Below are positions 31,170 to 39,778 of a stretch of DNA of 64,000 nucleotides, piece after piece; position 1 is the first letter of the stretch, and every line of letters starts with the position of its first letter. The translations under genes and the position numbers were made by a program. This DNA is from a virus. The stretch covers positions 1-64,000 of the IMG/VR virus record IMGVR_UViG_3300032401_001693. One strand, written 5' to 3'. Below the pieces are notes generated by a model. The model searched no databases. It was given only the letters and a program-made list of their open reading frames with translations, and was not told where the DNA came from.

Positions 31170-31949
31170 ATGAAAGTAGAAGAACGGTTGGATGGGTTAC
31201 TTAGTTCTCCAGATCTGATTTGGTTGACTTTTACTGAGAAAGACAAGTTGGTATTCTTTAGTGATGCTCATTTAGGAACTCGTGATAAGAAGGATGGGTT
31301 TACTCAGAATGAGGGGGTATTCCTATTTGCTTTTGAGAAGTATTACAGTGACAAGTTTACTGTATTTTCAGTAGGAGATGAGATTGAGTTGTGGGAAAAT
31401 TCTAATTTGAACGATATAAAGGTTGGGCACTTTAGGGTGTTTGATTTGTTTGAAAAGTTTAGTAAAGAGGGTAGGTATTTTGATATTGTTGGTAACCACG
31501 ACCATGAGCTTGAGGATGAAATAGAAGAAGCCTATGGTATAAGGATTTGTGGTAAGAATTTTATAATGGTTCATGGCATGCAGGGAGAGCGCATGAACGA
31601 TGAGGGTTGGAAAATTGGTAGGAGATTAGTTCGGAGTCTTTGGGCTCCTTTGAATTCTATAGGAGTAGGTAACCCTTTTGAGAACGATCCAGAGCTTAGG
31701 CATATAGCACAACGTCAGAAGTTAATTGACTGGTCTAAAAGTAGGAAGCAACCTTTGATTTGTGGACATATACATTATGCCGAGTTTGCTCCTCCATATT
31801 TTAACTGTGGGTGTGTGGTTCATCCTAATGGTTTTACAGTATTGGAAATGGAAGATGGGTATATTAGGTTGGCAAAATGGGGGTTTGATGACAAGCGTAG
31901 AATGTATGCTAAAATCATTCTAAATGAACTACCTTTAAAGGAGGTCTAA
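31170..31949 (+). CDS. Metallophosphoesterase (LpxH-like)
   Basis: 259 residues. The calcineurin-type metal site is complete: FFSDAHLG (DxH), SVGDEIE (GDxxE), VGNHDHE (GNHD), MVHG and CGHIH. The layout is close to UDP-diacylglucosamine hydrolases and related phosphodiesterases. The substrate is unknown. A second phosphoesterase of a different type is at 51190. Confidence 0.8.
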   Translation: MKVEERLDGLLSSPDLIWLTFTEKDKLVFFSDAHLGTRDKKDGFTQNEGVFLFAFEKYYSDKFTVFSVGDEIELWENSNLNDIKVGHFRVFDLFEKFSKEGRYFDIVGNHDHELEDEIEEAYGIRICGKNFIMVHGMQGERMNDEGWKIGRRLVRSLWAPLNSIGVGNPFENDPELRHIAQRQKLIDWSKSRKQPLICGHIHYAEFAPPYFNCGCVVHPNGFTVLEMEDGYIRLAKWGFDDKRRMYAKIILNELPLKEV

Positions 31950-31952
31950 AAC

Positions 31953-33905
31953 ATGGTAACTATGAGAAATCAGAAAAAGTTTGGTTGGATTCCAGATATT
32001 CCAGATGTAAGAGACTTATTTTATAAAGCACCGAAGAAGGTTATCAAAGAGAGACCTAACTCTTGGGATCTTAGGTCAAAAATGCCAGAAGTCTGGGACC
32101 AAGGCGCATTGGGCAGTTGCGTGGCAGAAGCTGTGGCGGGTGATCTTCAGTATCTACAAATTGTTCAGAATAAGGAGTCTTTTACACCTTCTAAACTGTT
32201 TATCTATTATAATGCTAGAGAGGTAATAGGAACAGCAAATGAGGACTCGGGGGCTATGATAAGGGACGGTATAAAAGTGGTAAATGATTATGGCGCCTGT
32301 AGAGAGATTCCTACCTGGCCCTATGATATAAGTAAGTTTAAAGATAAACCTAGTGAGTTGGCGTATAATGAGGGGTTAGAACATCAGGCTCTACTATATC
32401 AAAGGGTGGAGCAGAATGATGTGGAAATAGAAAGTCGCCTTTTCGAGGGGTTTCCAGTAGTAGTAGGAATCTCAGTTTATCAATCTTTTATGGCGGCTGA
32501 AAAGTCTGGAGAGGTTCCGATGCCCGGTTTAACCGAAAGCCTACTAGGCGGGCATGCTATTTTGATAGTAGGATATCTTAGAAATAACCTAAGTTTGATC
32601 TGGAAACCTTGGAATTGGTTTAGTGGGAGGACTCTAGATGGTAAGTTCATCTGTAGAAACTCCTGGGGTTCAGACTGGGGGAAATGTTTGGCTGGTCATA
32701 CTAAGATTTCTACTTTGGATGGTAGAGAAGTTTCTATAGAAGAACTTCATGCTTTAGGAAAAAAGGTATGGGTGTACTCCTACGACACTTCTCTAAGGAA
32801 GATAGTTCCAGCTCTAGCCGAACCTATTTCTTCTGGATATAGATCAGATATGGTAGAGGTTAAGCTGGACAATGAGGAATCTATTTTGTGTACTTCAGAT
32901 CACCTATGGATGATGAGAGATGGGAGTTTTAAGGAAGCTTCAAAGCTGGATACTGGTGATAGCTTAATGCCTCTTTATAGGGGTAACAATCATGGCTACG
33001 AGAAGTTTCTTTCTCCTAGTAGTATGAAGTGGATAACTACTCATTGGAATGTAGTTCATAGTCTTGGTATAAGGTCATTTGAAAATCATTTAGACGGCTG
33101 CGAGGGGAATTGCAGATTAATAGTACATCATCAGAATTATAATATTAAGGACAATACCCCTGAAAATTTAAAATTAGTTCCTGAGTGTGTGCATCATAGA
33201 ATCCATGAATGTTCAGAGAAGAGAGCTGAAGGTATAAGGAGAGCCTGGTCTGAAAATTACGATAGATTATCTAAGATTTCGGCGGAAACGTTTCGTGAGT
33301 ATAATAGGAAAATTGCAAGTGGGGAGCTTTGTTTAACTGAGAGGCAGATAGAGGCTAGGAGACAAAACGGAAGAAAAGCTGGTCTTATTAGTAATAGTGA
33401 GGAAAGTGTAGAAAAGTGGAGGAATACTTTGATTGAAAGATATGGAGAGGACTATTTTTCAAATACAACTCTGTTTGGGTTGTATAAGGTACTATTTCCT
33501 AATACTAGTCTTGATGAGTGGAAGGCGATTAGAGACACCATACCAAAAGAAATTTACGGTGAAGCTCAGAAAATTAGAAGTGGGGATAAAATTAGCAAAA
33601 CTTTAAGAAGAAAATATGAGAGTGGGGAAATAGTCATAACTGAGATACAAAAGCAAGCAAGAAGTGAAAATGCGAAACGGCTTAATGCAGTAAGGTGGGG
33701 TACGAACCATAAAGTTGTTAGTGTGGAACAGGTTAATATTTCGGTTCCAACTTATGATCTTAGAGTGGAAAGAGAAAATTGTAATAACTTTGCTTTATCC
33801 TGTGGCGTGTTTGTCCATAACAGTGGATACTTCACAATCCCCTATGATTACATACTAAATTCCGAGTTGGCAGATGACTTCTGGACGCTAACCTTGGTGG
33901 AATAA
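31953..33905 (+). CDS. Papain-family (C1) cysteine peptidase with intein
   Basis: 650 residues, of which 245-623 are an intein; the spliced enzyme is 271 residues. Catalytic Cys56 is in DQGALGSCVAEA, His in GGHAILIVGY and Asn in RNSWGSDWG. No signal peptide is seen. A papain-like enzyme may process virion proteins or attack host proteins. The intein sits two residues after the active-site NSWG motif, so splicing is needed for activity. AAAGGAGG precedes the start. Confidence 0.88.
   Translation: MVTMRNQKKFGWIPDIPDVRDLFYKAPKKVIKERPNSWDLRSKMPEVWDQGALGSCVAEAVAGDLQYLQIVQNKESFTPSKLFIYYNAREVIGTANEDSGAMIRDGIKVVNDYGACREIPTWPYDISKFKDKPSELAYNEGLEHQALLYQRVEQNDVEIESRLFEGFPVVVGISVYQSFMAAEKSGEVPMPGLTESLLGGHAILIVGYLRNNLSLIWKPWNWFSGRTLDGKFICRNSWGSDWGKCLAGHTKISTLDGREVSIEELHALGKKVWVYSYDTSLRKIVPALAEPISSGYRSDMVEVKLDNEESILCTSDHLWMMRDGSFKEASKLDTGDSLMPLYRGNNHGYEKFLSPSSMKWITTHWNVVHSLGIRSFENHLDGCEGNCRLIVHHQNYNIKDNTPENLKLVPECVHHRIHECSEKRAEGIRRAWSENYDRLSKISAETFREYNRKIASGELCLTERQIEARRQNGRKAGLISNSEESVEKWRNTLIERYGEDYFSNTTLFGLYKVLFPNTSLDEWKAIRDTIPKEIYGEAQKIRSGDKISKTLRRKYESGEIVITEIQKQARSENAKRLNAVRWGTNHKVVSVEQVNISVPTYDLRVERENCNNFALSCGVFVHNSGYFTIPYDYILNSELADDFWTLTLVE
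32685..33821 (+). other. Intein with HNH endonuclease
   Basis: 379 residues. Block A is CLAGHTKISTLDGREVSIEEL, block B LCTSDHLWMM, block F TYDLRVERENCNNFAL and block G GVFVHN, followed by Ser. The centre has an HNH-type endonuclease signature (VHHQNYNIKDNTPENLKLV and HHRIH) plus repeated DNA-binding-like segments. It differs in type from the portal intein. Confidence 0.88.
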
Positions 33906-34105
33906 TGGTTTGTGTAAACTGTGGGGTTTCTGTTAATAACTTTGGGGTTTATAAGGGAAACAATACTATCCATTGTACCAACTGTGGTATAGATTTCGAT
34001 TTTAGAACTGAAGAGATAATACTAAAGGCTAGTAGAAGTCAAGCAAGGAGAATAGTATATCAAAAGGGTTTGCCAGTTCTAGAATTTGACAAGGATAGAG
34101 GATGA
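33905..34105 (+). CDS. Zinc-ribbon protein
   Basis: 66 residues with CVNCGVS and CTNCGID, a simple four-Cys ribbon. It is coupled to the peptidase stop (one-base overlap) and to the next gene (ATGA). The function is unknown. Confidence 0.6.
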   Translation: MVCVNCGVSVNNFGVYKGNNTIHCTNCGIDFDFRTEEIILKASRSQARRIVYQKGLPVLEFDKDRG

Positions 34106-34410
34106 AAAACGGCAAAGAACTCTATAAGATAGTTCCCTATTATGTAGAAAAACGTGGAAATCTAAAGATGGCTGGTATTTTTAGACCTGTAGAATACAAG
34201 ATTGTGAGAGATATTCTAGTAGTCCATGTTAAAGAGGAGATGCATCCAACAGATATGGAGTTACTAACTAAGGATCTTCAGAATATATTTGGTGAGCCTT
34301 TATTACTTTTTGCTACAAACAAGGATGTGTCTTTTTTTATTGCTGCTCCAATGAGTGAAAAAGAGGTTAGGGACTTTGAGAAGGGCAAAAAAGCTGTAAA
34401 TAGCTCGTAA
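34102..34410 (+). CDS. Hypothetical protein
   Basis: 102 residues, alpha/beta, coupled by ATGA. YKIVRDILVVHVKEEMHPTDMELLTKDLQNIFGEP is a typical small phage regulatory-type sequence, but no family was recognised. Confidence 0.6.
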   Translation: MKNGKELYKIVPYYVEKRGNLKMAGIFRPVEYKIVRDILVVHVKEEMHPTDMELLTKDLQNIFGEPLLLFATNKDVSFFIAAPMSEKEVRDFEKGKKAVNSS

Positions 34411-34488
34411 AACACCCCTGAGGCTTTAAATTCTGAGTTGTACGAGGTTTTAATTAGTAATTAGACATTTGATATATAGGAGTTGAGA

Positions 34489-34830
34489 ATGGTAGAAATC
34501 AAGGGTTTAATAGAACAGAATGACCAGAAGCTTAAGCAAAGGGAGTCGGAACTTATAACCAAAGTTAATGAAGCTTATGCTAAAGCTATTGAAGCAGCTA
34601 GGGAAGAATTTCGTTATCTGGAGAAGTTGAATCCTAATGTGAAACCTTCAGATAAGCAGGTTAAGAATATCCTAAATCGGACTATGAAGGTCTTTAAAGC
34701 TGAATTTGATGAGCTGGTAGAGCCTTTTCAGGAGGCTATTAGGGCTTCATACGAAGAGGGATTGCAGGAAACTAGTCAGATAGTAGAAATGGTAAAGGAG
34801 AAGATTGATGAAGTACCTGGTAAAATGTAA
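34489..34830 (+). CDS. Coiled-coil protein
   Basis: 113 residues from ATG 34489 (ATAGGAG upstream), helical throughout and charged. It begins the operon of type B-tagged genes. The function is unknown. Confidence 0.6.
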   Translation: MVEIKGLIEQNDQKLKQRESELITKVNEAYAKAIEAAREEFRYLEKLNPNVKPSDKQVKNILNRTMKVFKAEFDELVEPFQEAIRASYEEGLQETSQIVEMVKEKIDEVPGKM

Positions 34831-34948
34831 GAAATGTCAGAAAGAATCTGAAAAAATAATAGCTAACCCACAAGTCCTGATTAAGGATTATTGCCCCCAT
34901 TGTAAAGAAGGTAAAACTCTAGAAATAGTTAAAAAGTTGGAGGAATAA
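34808..34948 (+). CDS. Zinc-ribbon micro-protein
   Basis: 46 residues with CKKC and CPHC. It overlaps the preceding gene by 23 bases and abuts the next start. It was probably missed by length cut-offs; the function is unknown. Confidence 0.55.
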   Translation: MKYLVKCKKCQKESEKIIANPQVLIKDYCPHCKEGKTLEIVKKLEE

Positions 34949-35641
34949 ATGGAAAGGATAACCATGAGTGAAGTTAAGTTCCTAAAAGCTAGGATGCTGA
35001 GACCAGTGGGTGAAGATCCTCACCATAAAGCCTATACTCGTATAAAAGGAGGCAAACTGCAGAGAATTCCACAGAAGGGTGCTATCCTGCAGGAACGTGG
35101 TGAGATTCCTAAAGAGGGAGCTAGAGATAGGCTTGGTAATGACTATGCTAGATTTTCTAAGGATTTGGATGACTATTTTTCTTTGGACGTTGATCTAAAG
35201 AAACTAAAAAAGCAAGTGGAAGAATACGCTACAAAGAAAGAAGGTGTGATGTCTAGGATTCGTCCTTTACTATCTAAATTTGAAAATCTATCCAAAGAGG
35301 AGAATAAGTTTCAGACTGAGTTTGAGGCTAGTGGATTTAAGCATAAGTTTTTATCCTACCCAAGGGAAACTCTTCCCTACAAGGATTTGTTTGAGGAATC
35401 GTTCAAACGTCTTACTTCTAAAATGCAGAATGAAGTGGAGGGGTTGAAAGGTACTTTAAAACGAATAACAGCTATGGAAAAGTTCGAACGTATAGAAAAA
35501 TCCAGTAGTGATAAAATAGCTGATTATCTTAAGAATATCATTAGGTTAAAAGAAGAAGCAATTAAACATATGAAGACGATGGATGCTACTATTCATGGTA
35601 GGTTAGAAAAATCTCTATTTGTTATAGTGGAAGAGGAATGA
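34949..35641 (+). CDS. Coiled-coil protein with type B motif
   Basis: 230 residues. Near the N terminus FLKARMLRPVGED combines an RMLRP segment like the C-terminal tag of the 2-13 kb proteins with a type B motif (HKAYTRIKGGKLQRI). The rest is coiled coil. GGAGG precedes the start. It may be a core or cargo-adaptor protein of the head. Confidence 0.65.
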   Translation: MERITMSEVKFLKARMLRPVGEDPHHKAYTRIKGGKLQRIPQKGAILQERGEIPKEGARDRLGNDYARFSKDLDDYFSLDVDLKKLKKQVEEYATKKEGVMSRIRPLLSKFENLSKEENKFQTEFEASGFKHKFLSYPRETLPYKDLFEESFKRLTSKMQNEVEGLKGTLKRITAMEKFERIEKSSSDKIADYLKNIIRLKEEAIKHMKTMDATIHGRLEKSLFVIVEEE

Positions 35642-35931
35642 ACTACGTAATATTAAAAAAAGCTAAAGCCTACTCAAGAGTTAGACATGGTAAGTTGGAA
35701 CAGGTTAGAGCTACTCAAGGAGTAGCTTCTCAGGTGGTTCACTCTGAGGTGCTTAAATTGGTAGACAAATATGTGAAACTAATTCGTCAGAAGAAGGCTG
35801 GCAAAGATGTAGACAGCAAGATAGCTAAAGTTATGAAAAGATTAGATAGGTTAAGAAGCGGTGGCCATTTGCAGCCACCTAGGTATGGTGGTTCTGCTAG
35901 GGGTACTAGCACTTATAAGTTAGGATTTTAA
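35638..35931 (+). CDS. Basic protein with type B leader
   Basis: 97 residues starting MNYVILKKAKAYSRVRHGKLEQV, the type B leader, then a basic helical body and a Gly-rich tail. It is coupled by ATGA at both ends. I infer an internal head protein. Confidence 0.65.
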   Translation: MNYVILKKAKAYSRVRHGKLEQVRATQGVASQVVHSEVLKLVDKYVKLIRQKKAGKDVDSKIAKVMKRLDRLRSGGHLQPPRYGGSARGTSTYKLGF

Positions 35932-37412
35932 TGAAGTATATTATCTTAGAAAAAGTAAAACTACCTAATGTTGTACTAGAAAAAGCCTGGAGACATCATA
36001 GGAGGCCACTGGTAGCTAGAAAGGTTCCGGTTAAGCCAAAAACTGGAAGGCCCTATTTAGCAATAAGATGGACAGCGGGAGCTAGGACAGAGGAGTTGGG
36101 GGGAGATGTAGGCCGTCAGTTGAAAGCGTTAGTAGGGGAACTTACTGACCGCAGAGAAAAGATGTATATGAAGTATTATATCAGATATTTGTATGGTCAG
36201 AGGGGTAAGCCTGCCTATCCCCGCCCGTTGATGGATCCTATAGAGAACAGAGTAAGACCTGATATTCGAGATAAACACAGGTTGAAGGATTTTGAACGTA
36301 TAGCAAGAAGTATTATGGTAAACTTACCTCGCGCGAGGCATCAAGAAGCAGGTGAACCTCCAGACGTAAGATTAGACGAAAGAGCAGATAGGGAAGCTGA
36401 AAGGATGGAAAGAGAACGGAACCTTCCACCCAGGGCTGGAACTGAAAGAACTCAAATTCAGAGAATAGGAGTTGATTCTAACAAGATAGCAGAATACCTG
36501 AGAAAGAAAATAGCCCAAGGTCAGTATACTACTTGGGAAACTGCTATGGCTAGGGTAAAAGAAGTGTTTCCAGACCAATCTGATAGTAGATATGAGAGGT
36601 CATTGGAAAAGGCAGGACTTAGGAAACCTAGGCCAGAAGGTATCAAACTCGAACCCAATGAGTGGGAAGCTATAAGGGCTTTACCAGGTGGTCCACATAA
36701 GGAGTATTTTCAGGTTGGAGCTTTAGACGAAGTTGAAAAACTAGGTGGTGGAATAAATCAAACCTTTAGGATGAAGTTTAAAGATAATGGAGAAGGGTGT
36801 TGGAAACCATCTTGGGGTGAATCTCCGGCAAGGGCAGGCTTTATTAATAGGGGTTTTAAAGGAGAGTACTTCAGGAGAGAAGCAGCTACTTATTCAATAG
36901 CTAAGGTACTTGGGTTAGATGATTTGGTTCCTGAAACTTATGTTAGGAATGATCCTCAGGAAGGGGTAGGATCAGTAATGAGTTGGGTATGGGATGGTAA
37001 TGTGGAAGGTGGTGGGGATAGGAGAAATAGATATAAAAAAGATGAAATAAGAAGTGGGTTTTTAGATTTTATGTGTGAAAATATGGATAGGCACGGCCGT
37101 AATTTTTTCGTTACGAAGGGGGGCAAATTACAGTTAATAGATAACGGTTTGTCTTTTGGTAATAGTGATAACAGGTGGGATTTTACGCATAATGGTGAGT
37201 TAGTTGAAAGGGTGTTAAATAAAGAAGTTCCTCTAGAGCTTATGGAAAAGGTGGTAGATTCACAGGGGGAGGGAGAAAATGTTCTTAGGGTACTAGGTTT
37301 TGATAATAAAGCTATTAGTAACTATCGTAAAAGAGTAGGGATTGTTAAGAAGTATCTAGACAAAGGAAAAGCTATGTTGGAAGACCTAGTTGATGACTGG
37401 AGAAAATCATGA
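35931..37412 (+). CDS. PI3/PI4-kinase-like protein with cargo leader
   Basis: 493 residues. The leader is MKYIILEK with a second NVVLEKA, then KVPVKPKTGRPYLAIRW, matching the N terminus of the topoisomerase at 13516. A charged linker follows. The kinase core covers about residues 245-440: GGGINQTFRMKF (nucleotide loop), CWKPSWGE (Lys), FLDFMCENMDRHGRNFFV (catalytic DxHxxN) and LQLIDNGLSFG (metal-binding DNG). This resembles bacterial PI3/4-kinase-like and HipA/FAM20-type kinases. The target is probably a host protein or small molecule after injection. Confidence 0.75.
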   Translation: MKYIILEKVKLPNVVLEKAWRHHRRPLVARKVPVKPKTGRPYLAIRWTAGARTEELGGDVGRQLKALVGELTDRREKMYMKYYIRYLYGQRGKPAYPRPLMDPIENRVRPDIRDKHRLKDFERIARSIMVNLPRARHQEAGEPPDVRLDERADREAERMERERNLPPRAGTERTQIQRIGVDSNKIAEYLRKKIAQGQYTTWETAMARVKEVFPDQSDSRYERSLEKAGLRKPRPEGIKLEPNEWEAIRALPGGPHKEYFQVGALDEVEKLGGGINQTFRMKFKDNGEGCWKPSWGESPARAGFINRGFKGEYFRREAATYSIAKVLGLDDLVPETYVRNDPQEGVGSVMSWVWDGNVEGGGDRRNRYKKDEIRSGFLDFMCENMDRHGRNFFVTKGGKLQLIDNGLSFGNSDNRWDFTHNGELVERVLNKEVPLELMEKVVDSQGEGENVLRVLGFDNKAISNYRKRVGIVKKYLDKGKAMLEDLVDDWRKS

Positions 37413-37666
37413 TAACTGTAAAGACTTATTCTATAGAAAATGGTAAAGAAATACAAAGGAGTGTAGCCTGGGATGGTGAGAAGTTTATACCATCGGATAA
37501 TAGTTTAGCATTGAAATCTATGCTAAAGACTCCCATTTATGTTCCTGCGGATTCTGGTAAAGATAGTTGGATAGATCCCAAGAAAGACCCAGAGCAGTTT
37601 ATTAGAAAGCTTTGTTGGCAGTATAAATCCTATATCTTTAGGGTTAGTGAGCCTGAGGAAATATAA
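37409..37666 (+). CDS. Hypothetical protein
   Basis: 85 residues coupled to the kinase gene by ATGA. YSIENGKEIQRSVAWDGEKFIPSDN is beta-rich and the C terminus is aromatic-rich. The tight coupling suggests a partner or immunity function for the kinase, but this is a guess. Confidence 0.6.
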   Translation: MITVKTYSIENGKEIQRSVAWDGEKFIPSDNSLALKSMLKTPIYVPADSGKDSWIDPKKDPEQFIRKLCWQYKSYIFRVSEPEEI

Positions 37667-37690
37667 ATCTGGAAAAGTATTGGAGTTAGT

Positions 37691-38482
37691 ATGGCAGCTA
37701 TTCATAAATATAATAGGATGTTATTTAAAGTTTGTGCTGAGAAAGGCTTTTGGTTAAGACCTTTGGGTGAGCTTGATGAATATGAAATGTGGTTAGTTAG
37801 AACACGTGATATTTATTCTTTTGATCATCAGGATCCTAAGATTTTGATATTAGCTGGTTTCCATGGGGAAGAGGTGGCAGGTCCCTGGGCTATTCTCAAA
37901 TGGTTGAACACTCAATGTGATGAGAAATGGTTGGATAAGGTGGATGTGTCAATCATACCTATAGTGAACTCTTATGGATTTGCTAGGAGAAAGCGCTACG
38001 GTTCACAGGGAATAAAAACTAATTCTGGTTTTTGTCATACTGAGAAAACTGGGGAACAGCTTTCTCCAGAAGGTAAGATACTGATGGATAATATAAGTAT
38101 TATCCGTCCATTGGCTCAGGACGGATTTTTGTCACTTCATGAGGATGTGACTACTAAGGAATACTATTTGTATACGTTTGAACATGGTACCAGATCGGGT
38201 AGATTTACTAGCGGGCTTAAAAGGGAGCTGTGTAAGTATTTTCCTAAGGCGTTTGAAGGAATAGCCTATACTGATGCCAGTGAAAAAGAGAAAGGGCCTA
38301 TATGTAAAAAAGGGATAGTTTACAAATTTTGTGATGGTTCGTTTGAGGATTTTATGTTTCATTCAGGGGTGCCACGGGTTGCAGTATCGGAAACGCCCGG
38401 AAAATATAAATTGCAACGTAGAGTGAATGCAGGAGTTGGAATTATACAGAAATTTCTAGAGTTATGTTTAAAGGAGCGGTAG
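37691..38482 (+). CDS. M14-like zinc carboxypeptidase/amidohydrolase
   Basis: 263 residues. The zinc ligands are HGEE in LAGFHGEEVAG and His in FLSLHEDV, and the catalytic Glu is in VAVSETPG, the M14/succinylglutamate desuccinylase pattern. It may cut peptidoglycan peptides or another amide. No signal peptide and no cargo leader is seen. Confidence 0.8.
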   Translation: MAAIHKYNRMLFKVCAEKGFWLRPLGELDEYEMWLVRTRDIYSFDHQDPKILILAGFHGEEVAGPWAILKWLNTQCDEKWLDKVDVSIIPIVNSYGFARRKRYGSQGIKTNSGFCHTEKTGEQLSPEGKILMDNISIIRPLAQDGFLSLHEDVTTKEYYLYTFEHGTRSGRFTSGLKRELCKYFPKAFEGIAYTDASEKEKGPICKKGIVYKFCDGSFEDFMFHSGVPRVAVSETPGKYKLQRRVNAGVGIIQKFLELCLKER

Positions 38483-38486
38483 AGTT

Positions 38487-38702
38487 TTGATAGTTGATAA
38501 GTTGTATAAGAGGGAAATTGTAAAAGTCTTGAAAGCTGATATGTCTTCACATAATCATACGGTTGCAGTAGATGCCAAAATGAATGCAATGTTTGTAACA
38601 TGGTCGTTAGTCGAAGACTTGGAGTTGAATCCCGGTGATGAGATGACGGTGGATGTTAGAATTCTTGTCGAAAGGAGAAGCGACATGGGGAAGCAATTTT
38701 AA
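38487..38702 (+). CDS. Small hypothetical protein
   Basis: 71 residues from a TTG start with GGAG upstream. The sequence has short strands and ends MGKQF. The function is unknown. Confidence 0.5.
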   Translation: MIVDKLYKREIVKVLKADMSSHNHTVAVDAKMNAMFVTWSLVEDLELNPGDEMTVDVRILVERRSDMGKQF

Positions 38703-38713
38703 TAATAGCGTCT

Positions 38714-38791
38714 GTGATTGTTATGGGTTTTATATTTTTGCTGCTATTATTTTTAGGGTTTAAACTTGTAGGGTTGAAACGTTGGAGGTGA
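38714..38791 (+). CDS. Possible 25-residue membrane peptide
   Basis: A GTG-started frame encodes VIVMGFIFLLLLFLGFKLVGLKRWR, a single hydrophobic helix with a basic end, and its stop falls in the ribosome site of the next gene. It may be a real micropeptide or chance. Confidence 0.3.
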   Translation: MIVMGFIFLLLLFLGFKLVGLKRWR

Positions 38792-38792
38792 T

Positions 38793-39215
38793 ATGAAAAA
38801 CGAATTTTTTGTTAGCAAGTGTTGTAGAGCTGAGGCGCAGATTGTATTTTCAGACTTTCCTGATTTTATAGGAGATGATCCGAAAAAACAGAAAGTTGGG
38901 ACTTCTTGGTTTAGGTGTACTAAATGCGATAAGCCTTGTGATATTCTACCTTTAGAAGAGGTTTTTAAGAAAGAGGAACCAGAGAAAGATCTATGGAAGT
39001 GGTCGCTTACTATAACGCACGTTGATAACGGCTATCTGCTAGAAGGGCTTTCGTCAAATATGGGTGTTCCTATGAGTATGGTTATAGAAGATGACGAAGA
39101 GGACGAGCTTAAAAGCCATGAGTCGTTACTTTGGCAGGTAATGGAGTATTTTAATTTTGGTGGTTCGAAGCATGATCCAGTTCGTTTGAGGATCATAAGG
39201 GAGAAAAAGAAATGA
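38793..39215 (+). CDS. Zinc-ribbon hypothetical protein
   Basis: 140 residues. SKCCRAEA and RCTKCDKPC make a likely zinc ribbon; the C-terminal part is acidic alpha/beta. GGAGG precedes the start and ATGA couples it to the next gene. The function is unknown. Confidence 0.65.
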   Translation: MKNEFFVSKCCRAEAQIVFSDFPDFIGDDPKKQKVGTSWFRCTKCDKPCDILPLEEVFKKEEPEKDLWKWSLTITHVDNGYLLEGLSSNMGVPMSMVIEDDEEDELKSHESLLWQVMEYFNFGGSKHDPVRLRIIREKKK

Positions 39216-39778
39216 ACTACGTAATTCTAAAAAAGTCTGTGGAAGGAAAGGTAATAGAGTTTCTTGCTGACAATCCAAATCCACCTGATAAGAAGATTCA
39301 TGACTTGTCGGATAGGCTGAAGATTAAAACAGACAAGTTTGAGGCGAAGATCTATGGGGTGCTTAGTGATGTTATTGAGCATGGAAATGGAGTAAAAGCT
39401 GACCCAAAAGAGTTAGCTATGGGTATCAAAATAGAAATGGAGCATACTAAGTATCCAGAACTTGCTAAATACATTTCTTTGGCCCATTTGAAAGAGATAC
39501 CGGACTACTATACACGCCTTAAGAAGATGGAAGAGGAAGCAAAAAGTATTAATAAAGCAGTAAAAGATTCTAAAACTATTACGATAAAGTGTTCTAAGCA
39601 AGCTTCGGAAGATCTTATTAGATTATTAGAACATTTGAAAGTATGGGGAAATATAGGACATTCTGGTAGTATACTGGCTGATCCGCCCTATGGTATTAAG
39701 GTTCCTAAAGATGGTAAAATGTTTGGTTTCGATGGTGACGGTTCGTCAAAGATTTGGAGTATAAAAGAATCCGAATGA
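39212..39778 (+). CDS. DUF5661-like protein with type B-style leader
   Basis: 188 residues. The N terminus MNYVILKKS is the leader seen in many neighbours. Residues about 67-110 (GIKIEMEHTKYPELAKYISLAHLKEIPDYYTRL) match the DUF5661-type phage segment, which is rich in conserved His/Glu and possibly binds metal. The rest is unassigned. It is coupled to the next gene by ATGA. Confidence 0.7.
   Translation: MNYVILKKSVEGKVIEFLADNPNPPDKKIHDLSDRLKIKTDKFEAKIYGVLSDVIEHGNGVKADPKELAMGIKIEMEHTKYPELAKYISLAHLKEIPDYYTRLKKMEEEAKSINKAVKDSKTITIKCSKQASEDLIRLLEHLKVWGNIGHSGSILADPPYGIKVPKDGKMFGFDGDGSSKIWSIKESE

Noticed and set aside
39754-39777. TTG start for the Cys-protease/HD fusion
   Set aside because: ATG 39775 sits in an ATGA overlap and gives the exact MNYVVLEKA leader shared by neighbours.
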